From Brevundimonas sp. AAP58 (GTDB lineage: Bacteria; Pseudomonadota; Alphaproteobacteria; Caulobacterales; Caulobacteraceae), in NCBI RefSeq assembly GCF_001295975.1, contig NZ_LJHU01000056.1, positions 1 to 63,501 on the forward strand: a DNA stretch of 63,501 nucleotides, written 5' to 3'. Below the pieces are notes generated by a model. It saw only the letters and a list, made by a program, of their open reading frames with translations, searched no databases and was not told the DNA's origin. Each line of letters begins with the position of its first letter. The first letter of the stretch is position 1. The translations under genes were made by a program, and so were the position numbers. This document shows, one piece after another, positions 1 through 8,794 of this stretch.

Positions 1-23
1 CTCCACCGCTTCGCGGTCCCCCT

Positions 24-43
24 CCCCCAACGGGGGAGGATTT
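24..43. repeat. short G/C palindrome downstream of rluC-like gene
   Basis: An inverted repeat of eight to nine C/T bases against G/A bases lies just past the stop of the minus-strand pseudouridine synthase gene. It may serve as its terminator, but there is no convincing T-run on the minus side. Similar palindromes occur near 3746 and 52828, so it could belong to a dispersed intergenic family. Confidence 0.4.
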
Positions 44-55
44 TCCTGGGCGGCC

Positions 56-1066
56 TCATCGCATGCGCCTCACGCCGGCGAAGGGGTCGGGGTCGGCCTC
101 GGCTTCCTCGAAGCCGAAGTGCTGGAAGCCGGCGCGCATCTCGGGGCTGAGGGGGGCTTCCACGATCAGCTTGCCGCCGGAGGGGTGATCCAGCTCGATC
201 CGGCGGGCGTGGAGCTGGAGCTTCAGGGGGCCGGACAGCTCGGCGCTGCGTTCATCGCCGTATTTGGGGTCGCCGAGGATGGGGTGGCCGATGGCCTTCA
301 TGTGGGCGCGCAGCTGGTGCGTGCGGCCGGTGAAGGGGCGGAGCGCCAGCCACGACGCCCGCTGGCCCGCGTGGCTGATGAGGGCATAGGCCGTCTCGGC
401 GGGTTCGGCGCCGTGCTCCTTGGCGTCGGCGGGACGCATGATCTCGAAGTCGTTGATGCCGGTCTTCTTCAGCGGCAGGTCGATCTGGCCAGCGGTGGGC
501 TTGGGCAGGCCGATGACCAGCGCCCAGTAGGTCTTCTTGGCCTGACGCCGGGCAAACGCGCCGGCGAGGCGCTTGGCGGCCTCGGGGCCCTTGCCGAGCA
601 GGAGGACGCCGGAGGTGTCGCGGTCCAGCCGGTGGACCAGGCGCGGGCGCTCCATCCCCTCCCCCCAGGCCGACAGCAGGCGGTCGACGTGGCGGGTGGT
701 CTTGGTGCCGCCCTGGACGGCCAGGCCCCAGGGCTTGTTGAGCGCGATGACGAGATCGTCCTCGTAGATCACCAGCGACTTGGCGAAGGCGACGTCGGCG
801 GGGCTGAGCGCCTGATGCTCGCCCGGCGCGCGGACAACGGCGTCGGGGATGGGCGGGACGCGGACGGCGGCGCCGGCGGTCAGGCGGCCTTCGGGCCTGA
901 TACGGGCCCCGTCGACGCGGATCTGGCCGCTGCGGGCCATCTTCTGGACCTGGATGTTGGACAGGTGGGGCCAGCGACGCCGGAACCAGCGGTCCAGGCG
1001 GATGCCGTCCTCCGCCTCGGCGACGTAGAGCGTCTTGACCTCGCGCTTGGGGGCCTCGTCGGTCAC
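56..1066 (-). CDS. RluA-family 23S rRNA pseudouridine synthase with S4 domain (RluC/RluD type)
   Basis: This 336-aa protein should isomerise specific uridines to pseudouridine in 23S rRNA. An S4 RNA-binding domain spans about residues 20-75, followed by the catalytic domain with the motif HRLDRDTSG at 145-153, whose Asp148 is the expected catalytic residue. An RTHQLRAHM stretch further on is typical of the family. The open frame runs upstream to 1351 but that part is low-quality shadow sequence; the GTG at 1064-1066 gives the right domain start and overlaps the crcB stop by four bases, indicating translational coupling. S4 plus HRLD points to RluC/RluD rather than RluA; the exact target uridines cannot be read from the sequence. 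Confidence 0.93.
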   Translation of the reverse strand: MTDEAPKREVKTLYVAEAEDGIRLDRWFRRRWPHLSNIQVQKMARSGQIRVDGARIRPEGRLTAGAAVRVPPIPDAVVRAPGEHQALSPADVAFAKSLVIYEDDLVIALNKPWGLAVQGGTKTTRHVDRLLSAWGEGMERPRLVHRLDRDTSGVLLLGKGPEAAKRLAGAFARRQAKKTYWALVIGLPKPTAGQIDLPLKKTGINDFEIMRPADAKEHGAEPAETAYALISHAGQRASWLALRPFTGRTHQLRAHMKAIGHPILGDPKYGDERSAELSGPLKLQLHARRIELDHPSGGKLIVEAPLSPEMRAGFQHFGFEEAEADPDPFAGVRRMR

Positions 1067-1455
1067 AGGGCGGCTCCGAAGACGCGGCGGGCGATCATCA
1101 GACCGAGGACCAGGGCGGCGCAGGACAAGATGACCGACAGGGCGACGTATGCGGCGGCGAGGCCGAACTGACGTCGCTCGATCATCTGGACGGTCTCCAG
1201 CGAGAAGGCCGAGAAGGTGGTGAAGCCGCCGAGCAGGCCGACGGCGGCGAACAACCGAACGCTCTCGCCCCCCTGCCCGCGCTGGGCCAGCCAGCCGACG
1301 AGCAGGCCCATGAGAAGGCCGCCGATGACGTTGGCGGACAGCGTCGCCCACGGCCAGGCCGCGCCGGGCGCGAGACGCGCGGCCGCGAGCCCCGCGCCAT
1401 AGCGGGCCATGCTGCCGAGCGCTCCGCCCAGGCCGACGATGAGGAGACGTTCCAT
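1063..1455 (-). CDS. crcB: Fluoride exporter FluC/CrcB
   Basis: A 130-aa inner-membrane protein of the FluC (CrcB) family, which forms dual-topology dimeric channels exporting fluoride. Four hydrophobic segments are visible. The family motifs NVIGG around residue 42 and GGFTTFSAFSLE at 76-87 are intact. The frame extends to 1536, but the ATG at 1455 starts directly with the first membrane segment and gives the usual family length. No fluoride riboswitch is visible in the 48-bp gap shared with the divergent gene at 1504. It is co-transcribed with the overlapping pseudouridine synthase gene. Confidence 0.93.
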   Translation of the reverse strand: MERLLIVGLGGALGSMARYGAGLAAARLAPGAAWPWATLSANVIGGLLMGLLVGWLAQRGQGGESVRLFAAVGLLGGFTTFSAFSLETVQMIERRQFGLAAAYVALSVILSCAALVLGLMIARRVFGAAL

Positions 1456-1503
1456 TGTGCGCGGCTTATAACGCCGATTGCGGCGAAGCGAAGGGAGGCG
1501 CGC

Positions 1504-1938
1504 ATGCACGATCTGGGACTGGCGGTCGTCCACCATGTGCTGGTGTTCGGTCTGGCCATCATGTTGGCGATGGAGCTGGCCTATCTGAGGGCCGATCCCG
1601 TGCCCGTGACGCGACTGGCGAGGCTGGACGCAGGCTATGGCGGGGTCGCGGTGCTGGTACTGATCGTCGGCGTCGCGCGGGTGATCTGGGGCGCCAAGGG
1701 CTGGGTCGCCTATGAGGGCAATTCCTGGTTCTGGGCCAAGATCGCGACTTTCACGGTGATCGGGCTGATCTCGATCCTGCCGACCATACGGTTCATCCGC
1801 TGGAGCCGGGCGCTCAAGGCGGACGCAGGCTTCCGGCCGCCCGCGGGCGAGGTGGCGAAGACGGCGTTATGGGTGCGCATCGAGGTGCTGCTGCTGTTCC
1901 CGCTGGTCGGCTTCGCGGCAGCGATGGCGCGGTCCTGA
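1504..1938 (+). CDS. DUF2214 family membrane protein
   Basis: A 144-aa protein with four predicted membrane helices (about residues 5-25, 47-62, 78-95 and 122-141). The WGAKGWVAYEGNSWFWAKI region and overall layout match the DUF2214 family of small inner-membrane proteins of unknown function. It is divergent from crcB with a 48-bp intergenic gap, so the two may share regulatory DNA. Nothing in the sequence shows a substrate or partner. Confidence 0.8.
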   Translation: MHDLGLAVVHHVLVFGLAIMLAMELAYLRADPVPVTRLARLDAGYGGVAVLVLIVGVARVIWGAKGWVAYEGNSWFWAKIATFTVIGLISILPTIRFIRWSRALKADAGFRPPAGEVAKTALWVRIEVLLLFPLVGFAAAMARS

Positions 1939-2047
1939 AACCAAGGTGTCGGAAACTTCACTTGCCGCCGTTCAGGGTTAACGGCGATATCAGTCTTCGC
2001 TTTCGGCGCGAAGGGCGTCGGAAGCTTGGCCGGATCGGTCTAGGGTC

Positions 2048-3214
2048 ATGACCATGTCGCAACAGGACCAGCCGCCCCCCTCCGCGCCGCCGCCGATCCT
2101 GCCGCCCGTCGAGGTCGAGCCGGCGGGGACGGCCACGCGCGCTGATCGGGGCGAGCCGCCCCCCATTCCGCGCTCACGGCCAGAGCCGACGACAGCCCAG
2201 GAAGGCATCCTGCGGCCGATCCAGGAGAGCGACTATTTCACGCTGGATCCCGAGGCGATCTCGGTGATCTCGGCCAACATCGACCGGTATTTCAACCAGG
2301 CGCTGGACATCTTTCCGTTCTGGGAGACCGAGAACAAGCCGGATCGCTTCCACGTCCTCTACACCCGCCAGATCGAGGAGCGATTCCCCGCCGACGCCGA
2401 CATTCGGGGGCGGATCTTCGGCTACGGACGCCGGGTGTTCGACGCGCTGCGCATTCACGTCATCATCAAGCGGCTGACGCAGGGCCTGGCGCTGATCGGT
2501 TTCGCCGCCATGGCGATCCTGGGACCGACGCTGTTTGCGGAGTGGACGGGCGGCCAGCCTCAGGGGCTGGGGCTGGCGGTTCTGGGCATGCTGATCACCG
2601 CGGGGCTGTTCTACGGCGTATCGGCCATCCTGTTCGTGCAGTACCGGTTCCGGCTGGAGAACGATTCCTACGAGCTGTCGCGCGAGATCGTGCAGCGGAC
2701 GCGCGAGCTGCAGAATCTGTTCACCAACGCCCGAGCCCTGTCGGACCAGGCCGAGACGACCTACGCCACCGACGGCAAGGGCTGGGGCCAGAGGGCGCTG
2801 TTCCTGACGCGGCTGGTCCTTTGGCTGGGCGCGCGAATGGAGCATCTGGAGAAATACGCCCAGCTGGAGCTGTGGCGCGTGCGGCGCGAGCGGTACTGGA
2901 TGCGCTGGGTCGGGCGGATCACGACGCCGTTCGTCCTGGTCGTCTGGCTGGCGGTCTTCGCCTTCTGGCCAGCGCCGGCAGGCAATGAGGTCGGATTCCG
3001 CGTGCTGCAGGGCGTGGCGCTGCTGATGGGTCTGATCGTGTCGTGGCTATCCTATTACCGCTGGCAGACGCCGACGGCGGCGGTGAAGGACAAGCTGGGG
3101 CTGGACGGCTGGGTCCGCTATGCCTCGCTGGACCTGGACAACACCATCGGCGACCAGGTGCGGCGCGACAAGGAACGGCTGGTCGAGTACCGGGCCCTTA
3201 CCCGCGGCCGCTGA
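2048..3214 (+). CDS. Uncharacterised four-helix membrane protein with proline-rich N-terminus
   Basis: A 388-aa protein that I do not assign to a named family. The first 50 residues are proline-rich and probably disordered. A soluble segment (about 60-145) precedes two membrane helices (about 150-170 and 178-200); then comes a charged, probably coiled region (205-285) and two more helices (about 295-312 and 322-338), ending in a charged tail. The layout suggests an inner-membrane scaffold or sensor-like protein. Its 3' end overlaps the convergent lipoprotein gene by 17 bases. Confidence 0.75.
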   Translation: MTMSQQDQPPPSAPPPILPPVEVEPAGTATRADRGEPPPIPRSRPEPTTAQEGILRPIQESDYFTLDPEAISVISANIDRYFNQALDIFPFWETENKPDRFHVLYTRQIEERFPADADIRGRIFGYGRRVFDALRIHVIIKRLTQGLALIGFAAMAILGPTLFAEWTGGQPQGLGLAVLGMLITAGLFYGVSAILFVQYRFRLENDSYELSREIVQRTRELQNLFTNARALSDQAETTYATDGKGWGQRALFLTRLVLWLGARMEHLEKYAQLELWRVRRERYWMRWVGRITTPFVLVVWLAVFAFWPAPAGNEVGFRVLQGVALLMGLIVSWLSYYRWQTPTAAVKDKLGLDGWVRYASLDLDNTIGDQVRRDKERLVEYRALTRGR

Positions 3215-3698
3215 TCGCGGCGCGGACCTCGCGCGCGTCGTAAGCCTCGCCCCGATCCGGCATGGGGCCGCGCCCCAGCCGGACCTCTAGCACAGTGGAG
3301 GTCGGCGAAGGGCCGCTGAAATTCAGGCCTACGCCGACGCCCACACCCGACCCGGAATGGCGGTAGCCGCCATATCGGCCCGAACTGGAGCCGTAGCCGA
3401 CCGAGACGTTCGGCCGGAACCCGCCCGCGCTGTCCGGACGACCGTCGACATAGCGCTGCGTGACCTCGAACCAGTCATAGCCCTGTTCCAGCGTCAGCTC
3501 GGCCGCACGTAGCAGGGCAAGGTCCGCCACGGGCCCCGGCGCGCCGACGCCGTTATAAGTGACGCGATAGCGGTCGCTCTCGATCCGCTGTTCAGCATAG
3601 CCCTGCCCGCCGGGTCCCCCTTGCGGGCCATAGGGCGCGAGCGAGGCGCAGGCGGCGAGCGACAGGGCCGAGGCGGCGATGGCGAGGATACGGATCAT
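3198..3698 (-). CDS. CC0125/CC1285-type lipoprotein
   Basis: A 166-aa secreted lipoprotein. The signal peptide ends in a lipobox LSLAAC, with the lipidated Cys at residue 17. The mature part has a conserved segment with ALLRAAELTLEQGYDWFEV, followed by a glycine/serine/tyrosine-rich region, and matches what I recall of the Caulobacterales CC0125/CC1285 lipoprotein family. The function is unknown. The gene converges on the preceding membrane protein gene and overlaps it by 17 bases. Confidence 0.8.
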   Translation of the reverse strand: MIRILAIAASALSLAACASLAPYGPQGGPGGQGYAEQRIESDRYRVTYNGVGAPGPVADLALLRAAELTLEQGYDWFEVTQRYVDGRPDSAGGFRPNVSVGYGSSSGRYGGYRHSGSGVGVGVGLNFSGPSPTSTVLEVRLGRGPMPDRGEAYDAREVRAAISGRG

Positions 3699-3745
3699 GG
3701 CGACGCTTCCTTTGGGACGTTAAGCGCGGGAAGGACGGGCGCGTT

Positions 3746-3769
3746 CCTTCTCCCCTTGCGGGAGAAGGA
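3746..3769. repeat. Palindrome between lipoprotein and pseudouridine synthase genes
   Basis: A roughly nine-base inverted repeat (CCTTCTCCC against GGGAGAAGG) directly follows the stop of the downstream minus-strand gene at 3770. It may be a terminator or a member of a dispersed palindrome family; there is no strong T-run. Confidence 0.4.
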
Positions 3770-4498
3770 TCACAGCATGAGCCCCATCGCCTCCGCCAGA
3801 GCTCTGAAGTCTTCCGGCGGCTCGGCGGTGAGCGTCCGCTCGCCGCCGTCGGGATGCGGAAACCTCAGCGCCGCCGCGTGCAGCATCAGACGGGGTGCCG
3901 CCCGGCCCGCCGCCGTCAGCGCCCCGCCATAGCGGACGTCTCCAATCAGGGGCCGCCCGATGTGGGCCATGTGAACCCTCAGCTGATGCATCCGCCCGGT
4001 GAAGGGCTGGAGTTCGACCAGCGCCCCCTCCTCACTCGCCGACAGGGTGCGGTATCGGCTGCGCGAGCCTTGCGCCCCCTTCGTGTCGAAGGCAGCGATG
4101 CGCATATAGCTCTCACGCCCGATCTCCTGCCGGATCAGGGGCACATTGATGTCGCCCTCGCTCGGCTCGGGCGCGGACGAGACCAGCGCCAGATAGGTCT
4201 TGGTCAGCCGCCGCGCCTCGATCGCCTTGCCCAGGAACCCCGCCGCCGGCTTGGTTTTCGCCGCCAGGATGACGCCGGAGGTGTCGCGGTCCAGCCGGTG
4301 GACCAGTTCGGGCCGCTTGCCGTTCGACCGGGCGAAGGCCCAAAGCAGGTCGTCCAGGGTGTGGGCCTTTATGCGGCCGCCCTGACTGGACAGGCCCGCG
4401 GGCTTTGCGAAGGCGATGACCGCCGCGTCCTCATGGATGACCCACGAACGGACCGCGGCAATCTCTTCGGGGCTCAGGGAAACGGGGGCGCGGGTCAC
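3770..4498 (-). CDS. RluA-family pseudouridine synthase without S4 domain
   Basis: A 242-aa pseudouridine synthase consisting of the catalytic domain only. HRLDRDTSG at 67-75 contains the expected catalytic Asp70, and FTGRMHQLRVHM near 165 is the conserved C-terminal family motif. Lack of an S4 domain and the short length resemble RluA or TruC-like enzymes; the RNA target is unknown. It is a distant paralogue of the S4-containing enzyme at 56-1066. The upstream membrane protein gene ends nine bases before its start, so the two probably form an operon. Confidence 0.9.
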   Translation of the reverse strand: MTRAPVSLSPEEIAAVRSWVIHEDAAVIAFAKPAGLSSQGGRIKAHTLDDLLWAFARSNGKRPELVHRLDRDTSGVILAAKTKPAAGFLGKAIEARRLTKTYLALVSSAPEPSEGDINVPLIRQEIGRESYMRIAAFDTKGAQGSRSRYRTLSASEEGALVELQPFTGRMHQLRVHMAHIGRPLIGDVRYGGALTAAGRAAPRLMLHAAALRFPHPDGGERTLTAEPPEDFRALAEAMGLML

Positions 4499-4507
4499 CC
4501 CGTGCGC

Positions 4508-4963
4508 TTAGCGGAGCAGGCCGCGCTTCGCCATCATGCGGCTGTACCAGACGAAGAAGACGCACCCGACGAAGATTACCGCCTGCATGATCCAGGTCCC
4601 TTCCGGCATCACCTCGGCCTGATCCGACAGGGCATAGGCGTAGACGAGGCTGCCGACGTAGGCGATCAGCGACACCCCGAAGACCGGGACCGCCAGCCTG
4701 TTTCTGAGTAGCAGCAGCACGGTCCCCAGCATCGCCCCCCACACCCCGATGGCCCAGACGGCGGTCATCCACGCAGGCATGGCCTCGTAGCTGGCGATCT
4801 GCGCGTCGGTCATGCCCATCTGGCGCAGCCAGGTTTCGCCCTGCAGCGCCGTCATGGTGTAGTCGATACAGCCGAAGGCGTTCCACAGCAGGCCCACGAC
4901 CCCGACCACCCAAAGGTGCCATGGTGTCCGCGCGCCCGACGACGCGCTCATGATGCTGACCAT
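4508..4963 (-). CDS. Small four-helix membrane protein, unknown function
   Basis: A 151-aa protein with four hydrophobic segments (about 15-34, 62-85, 90-111 and 125-141) separated by short loops. The start at 4963 is supported by a strong GGGAGG ribosome-binding site a few bases upstream. I recognise it only as a small conserved membrane protein; no catalytic or binding motif is visible. It lies immediately upstream of the pseudouridine synthase gene on the same strand. Confidence 0.75.
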   Translation of the reverse strand: MVSIMSASSGARTPWHLWVVGVVGLLWNAFGCIDYTMTALQGETWLRQMGMTDAQIASYEAMPAWMTAVWAIGVWGAMLGTVLLLLRNRLAVPVFGVSLIAYVGSLVYAYALSDQAEVMPEGTWIMQAVIFVGCVFFVWYSRMMAKRGLLR

Positions 4964-5023
4964 TGTCCCCTCCCAAGGATCGTTCAGATCGGAGACGATA
5001 CGCCGATCAAGCGTGGCGGCAAG

Positions 5024-6343
5024 CTAGGAGCCCTCCGCCCTCGCCGCCCGCAACGCCGCCCAGCGTTCCAGCCGCGCCTTGACCTTCTCCTCGTGGCCTT
5101 CGCCTTTCGGGGCGTAGAAGACGCGGCGGTCCATGCCGTCGGGGAAGTAGTTCGCCCCGGAGAACCCGTCCTCGGTCGAGGGGTCGTACTGGTAGCCCGC
5201 GCCGTAGCCGAGCGACTTCATCAGCTTGGTCGGCGCGTTGCGGATATGGGCGGGCGGCATGAGGGAGCCGGTCTCGCGCGCGGCTTTCGACGCCGCCTTC
5301 CAGGCCTCATAGACGGCGACCGACTTCGGCGCGGTGGCCAGGTGGACGACGGCCTGGGCCAGGGCGAGCTCGCCCTCGGGCGAGCCGAGGAAGTCGTAGG
5401 TGTCCTTGGCCGCGTTGGCGACCAGCAGGGACAGGGGATCAGCCTGGCCGATGTCCTCCACCGCCATCCGCACGATGCGACGCGCGAGATAGAGCGGGTC
5501 CTCGCCGCCATTCAGCATACGGGCGAGCCAGTAGAGGGCGGCGTCGGGATCCGAACCGCGTACCGATTTATGAAGCGCGGATATGAGGTTATAGTGCTCT
5601 TCTCGACTCTTGTCGTAAGCCGGAGCGCGCTTCTGCAGGACGCTCGCCAGCCCCTGGACATCCAGCGGCTCGGGCGGCAGGGCGAACAGGGTTTCGGCCA
5701 TGGTGAGCAGGTATCGACCGTCCCCATCAGCGAGCGCCAGCAACGCCTGACGCGCTTCAGGCCGGAGCGGAAGCGGTCGGCCCTCGTTATCCTCAGCACG
5801 CGTCAACAGTTGATCTAGCGCCGCGTCGTCCAGCCGCTTGAGCACGAAGACCTGGCTGCGGGACAGGAGCGCGCCGTTCAGCTCGAACGAGGGATTCTCG
5901 GTCGTGGCGCCGACCAGGGTGACGACCCCCTCCTCCACGAAGGGCAGGAAGCCGTCCTGCTGGGCGCGGTTGAAGCGGTGAATCTCGTCGACGAACAGCA
6001 AGGTCGACTGCCCGGCCGCGCGGCGAACCCGGGCCTGTTCGAACGCCTTTTTCAGGTCCGCGACGCCCGAGAAGACCGCGCTGATCGACTGGTACTGATA
6101 GCCCGCCGCCGTCGCCAGCAGCCGGGCGATGGTGGTCTTGCCCGTGCCCGGCGGTCCCCACAGGATCATCGACCCCAGCCGCCCGGCCTCGACCATGCGA
6201 CGGATGGGTCCACCCTCGCCCAGCAGATGGTCCTGGCCCACCACCTGGTCCAGCGAGGCGGGCCTCAGGCGGTCGGCCAGCGGCGCGTCCCCCTTGTCGC
6301 TTTCTGGCGGATGGACGCCCGAGGCTTCGAAAAGATCGGTCAT
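5024..6343 (-). CDS. rarA: Replication-associated recombination protein A (AAA+ ATPase)
   Basis: A 439-aa RarA/MgsA protein related to clamp-loader subunits, acting at stalled replication forks. Walker [10 protein letters not shown] lies at 63-71, Walker [10 protein letters not shown] at 115-123, sensor-1 TTEN at 147-150, and the LLSRSQV segment near 160 carries the expected arginine finger. The C-terminal half contains the conserved [18 protein letters not shown] and [15 protein letters not shown] segments typical of the family tetramerisation region. Length is normal. It is divergent from the VOC gene with a 44-bp gap and ends about 60 bp from the next minus-strand gene. Confidence 0.96.
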   Translation of the reverse strand: MTDLFEASGVHPPESDKGDAPLADRLRPASLDQVVGQDHLLGEGGPIRRMVEAGRLGSMILWGPPGTGKTTIARLLATAAGYQYQSISAVFSGVADLKKAFEQARVRRAAGQSTLLFVDEIHRFNRAQQDGFLPFVEEGVVTLVGATTENPSFELNGALLSRSQVFVLKRLDDAALDQLLTRAEDNEGRPLPLRPEARQALLALADGDGRYLLTMAETLFALPPEPLDVQGLASVLQKRAPAYDKSREEHYNLISALHKSVRGSDPDAALYWLARMLNGGEDPLYLARRIVRMAVEDIGQADPLSLLVANAAKDTYDFLGSPEGELALAQAVVHLATAPKSVAVYEAWKAASKAARETGSLMPPAHIRNAPTKLMKSLGYGAGYQYDPSTEDGFSGANYFPDGMDRRVFYAPKGEGHEEKVKARLERWAALRAARAEGS

Positions 6344-6387
6344 GCCGCTATGGTGGGGGCTGACGTCGCCGAAAGAAAGCGCTGCCG

Positions 6388-6798
6388 ATGGCCGAACCCG
6401 ATCCCATTCCGACCGGTGTCATCCCCTATCTGAGCATCCCCGGGCGGGGCGGACAGGCGGCGGTGGAGTTCTATCAGCGCGCCTTCGGGGCCGAGGAACT
6501 GTTCCGCAACCTGGCCGAGGACGGCGAGCGGCTGATGCACAGCCGACTGCGGATCAACGGCGGCCTGATCATGCTGTCCGACGAGTTTCCCGAATACGGC
6601 AATCCGGTCGACGTCGAACCCGCTGGCGTCGCCCTGCATCTCCAGGTCGACGACGCCGACGAATGGTGGGCCCGGGCCCTGACGGCCGGGGCCGTGCCCG
6701 TCATGCCCCTGGCGGACCAGTTCTGGGGCGATCGCTATGGCCGCGTGATGGACCCCTTCGGCCACTGCTGGTCCATCGCCAGCGCGATCAAGGGCTAA
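6388..6798 (+). CDS. VOC family protein (PhnB/YdcD-like glyoxalase fold)
   Basis: A 136-aa protein of the vicinal oxygen chelate superfamily. The opening VIPYLSIPGRGGQAAVEFYQ, the central LHLQVDDADEWW and the closing RYGRVMDPFGHCWSIA are characteristic of the PhnB-like subgroup. Members bind a metal or small ligand, but reactions are mostly unknown, so no substrate is claimed. It is divergent from rarA, and its 3' end lies three bases from the convergent protease gene. Confidence 0.85.
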   Translation: MAEPDPIPTGVIPYLSIPGRGGQAAVEFYQRAFGAEELFRNLAEDGERLMHSRLRINGGLIMLSDEFPEYGNPVDVEPAGVALHLQVDDADEWWARALTAGAVPVMPLADQFWGDRYGRVMDPFGHCWSIASAIKG

Positions 6799-6801
6799 TC
6801 C

Positions 6802-8193
6802 CTAGCGCAGCACCCCCGTCAGGCGTCGACCCTGCCGTTCGATTGTGACCTCCGACGCGCCGAGGCGAGCCAGGGCCTGTGGGGATGTCACCACCCTGCC
6901 ATTGACCTCACGCACCAGGTCGCCGGGGCGCAGGCCCGCCCGGGCTGCATAACTGCCGCGCTGGACCGAAGTGATCAGCAAACCCGTGGCGAAGGGATCG
7001 CCGCCGAGGCGGTCGGCCAGCGCCGGATTGAGCGCCGCGATCTCCGCCCCTGAGAAGGGGCCGTCCTGGATGAGGAGGCCGTCACCCTTGGCGTCACCGG
7101 GCAGGGTCTGGACGCGGGCACTTATGGTCTGGGTCCGGCCGTCGCGCATCACGGTCACAGCCACCACCTCGTTCGGGCTCTTGGTGCCCACACGGAAGTT
7201 CAGGCCGCTCTGGTCATTGACCTCGGCCCCGTCGATGGCGGTGATGACGTCGCCTTCGCGCAGACCCGCCCGGTCGCCGGGCCCACCTTGATACAGCTCG
7301 GTGACGATCAGGCCCTGTGGGCGCGACAGGCCCAGCGAGCGAGCGATCGCGGCGGTGACGCTCTCGCCCTTCACGCCCAGCCAGGGCCGCACGACCATGC
7401 TCTCGCCGCCGAGCGCTGAATCGACCACCCGCCGCACCATCGAGGCCGGGACCGCGAAGCCCACCCCCGCCGACGACCCCGAGCGCGAGAAGATCGCCGT
7501 ATTGATGCCGATCAGGTCGCCGTCCATGTCGACCAGGGCCCCGCCGGAGTTGCCCGGATTGATGGCGGCGTCGGTCTGGATAAAGGAGCCGGAGTCGGAG
7601 ATGCCGGTCTCGGTCCGGTTCAGGGCCGAGATGATGCCGTTGGTCACCGTCTGGCCCACGCCGAACGGATTGCCGATGGCCAGGACCAGATCGCCCACCT
7701 CCTGCTCCTCGCGGTCGTCGATGGCCAGAACGGGAAGCTGCTCGGTCACGCCCTGGAGCTGGAGCACGGCGATGTCGGAGCGTTCGTCGGCGAGGATGAT
7801 CTCGGCGGGAAACTCACGCCGGTCGTTCAGGACCACACGGATCTGCTGGGCACCCTGAATGACGTGGTTGTTGGTCACGACGATGCCGTCGGAACGCACG
7901 ATGACGCCCGACCCGGCGGACTCGGCTACGCGCTCGCGCGGAATGCCGCCGCCGAAGAACTGGAAAAAGGGCTCGGCCTGCACGCGCTGGATCGACCGGG
8001 CCGAGATGTTGACCACCGCCGGTGCCGCCTGACGCACAACCGGGGCGAAACTCTGCTTCATCGACGTCGCGTCGGTCGGAGCCTGACGCTCGGTCGGTTC
8101 GGCGAACACGCCGTCCTGGGCCTTGGAGCTGTTGGCGTTCCCGCACGCGGCCAGCGTCAGGGCCACGGCGATGGCGAGCGAAGAGGTCTTCAT
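6802..8193 (-). CDS. HtrA/DegP-type serine protease lipoprotein with two PDZ domains
   Basis: A 463-aa periplasmic quality-control protease. The N-terminus is a lipoprotein signal with lipobox LTLAAC (Cys17), so it is probably membrane-tethered. The trypsin-like domain has the triad His110 (NNHV), Asp140 (ERSDIAVL) and Ser216 (GNSGG). Two PDZ domains follow (about 275-365 and 375-460), giving DegP/DegQ-like architecture. The frame extends to 8253. I chose the ATG at 8193; the ATG at 8220 has a better AAGG ribosome-binding site and would add nine residues while keeping the lipobox. Lipidation of this family is less common than soluble export. Confidence 0.92.
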   Translation of the reverse strand: MKTSSLAIAVALTLAACGNANSSKAQDGVFAEPTERQAPTDATSMKQSFAPVVRQAAPAVVNISARSIQRVQAEPFFQFFGGGIPRERVAESAGSGVIVRSDGIVVTNNHVIQGAQQIRVVLNDRREFPAEIILADERSDIAVLQLQGVTEQLPVLAIDDREEQEVGDLVLAIGNPFGVGQTVTNGIISALNRTETGISDSGSFIQTDAAINPGNSGGALVDMDGDLIGINTAIFSRSGSSAGVGFAVPASMVRRVVDSALGGESMVVRPWLGVKGESVTAAIARSLGLSRPQGLIVTELYQGGPGDRAGLREGDVITAIDGAEVNDQSGLNFRVGTKSPNEVVAVTVMRDGRTQTISARVQTLPGDAKGDGLLIQDGPFSGAEIAALNPALADRLGGDPFATGLLITSVQRGSYAARAGLRPGDLVREVNGRVVTSPQALARLGASEVTIERQGRRLTGVLR

Positions 8194-8359
8194 GGCGGTC
8201 CAGTTCGGTGTCATGCAGAACCTTATATCTGTAGCGCTTTCGGGCCGCTTCAAGGCGTCGGGATTCCAGCAATGTCCGACATTGCGAAAGCGTCATGCCT
8301 GCCGCCTTGCCCTCGACCTTCGGGCGCGAGAAGTTATCGATCCAACTCAGGAGACGCCC

Positions 8360-8737
8360 ATGCCCCGCAAGACCGTTCTCGCCGCAGCCTTCGCAGGCCT
8401 TCTGATGGCCTTCCCGGCCCTGTCGCAGGAAGCCCAGACGGGCGAATACGCCGACGCCCTGCGCCGCATGATCACCGAAACGGCCTCCGGGACCTGCCCC
8501 GAAGACGTCATGGGCGGCGGCCTGCTCGAGGCATGCCGTCAGCAGCTCGCCCAGATGTCGGCGGGGCTGGCCAGCCTCGGAGCCATCGAGACCATGACCT
8601 TCGTCCGCGCCGAGGACACCCCGAACGGCCGCGTCGAGACCTGGGCCGTCCGCTTCGCCTCGGGCCAGACGCTGAACTGGGGTATCGGCGGCGTCCAGGA
8701 CGGCAAATACACCGTCGCCTACGCCGGCGGGGCCTGA
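8360..8737 (+). CDS. Small secreted protein of unknown function
   Basis: A 125-aa protein with a Sec signal peptide (cleavage probably after ALS at residue 22). The CAGGAG ribosome-binding site seven bases upstream of the ATG at 8360 decides the start; the open frame upstream to 8123 is antisense to the protease gene. The mature part has two cysteines (in GTCPEDV and LEACRQQ) that could form a disulfide. I do not recognise a family. Confidence 0.75.
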   Translation: MPRKTVLAAAFAGLLMAFPALSQEAQTGEYADALRRMITETASGTCPEDVMGGGLLEACRQQLAQMSAGLASLGAIETMTFVRAEDTPNGRVETWAVRFASGQTLNWGIGGVQDGKYTVAYAGGA

Positions 8738-8794
8738 CGCGCGAAGGAGCGGCCTACGTCCGCTTTTGACGTAGGCGCGGGTCATGCTGTGCCC

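Noticed and set aside
119..1171. 350-aa plus-strand open frame opposite the first pseudouridine synthase
   Set aside because: Pure complement of a conserved gene, Gly/Ala/Asp-rich and without domain features.
1456..1503. Fluoride riboswitch upstream of crcB
   Set aside because: Only 48 bp separate the divergent genes and the conserved riboswitch core is not visible.
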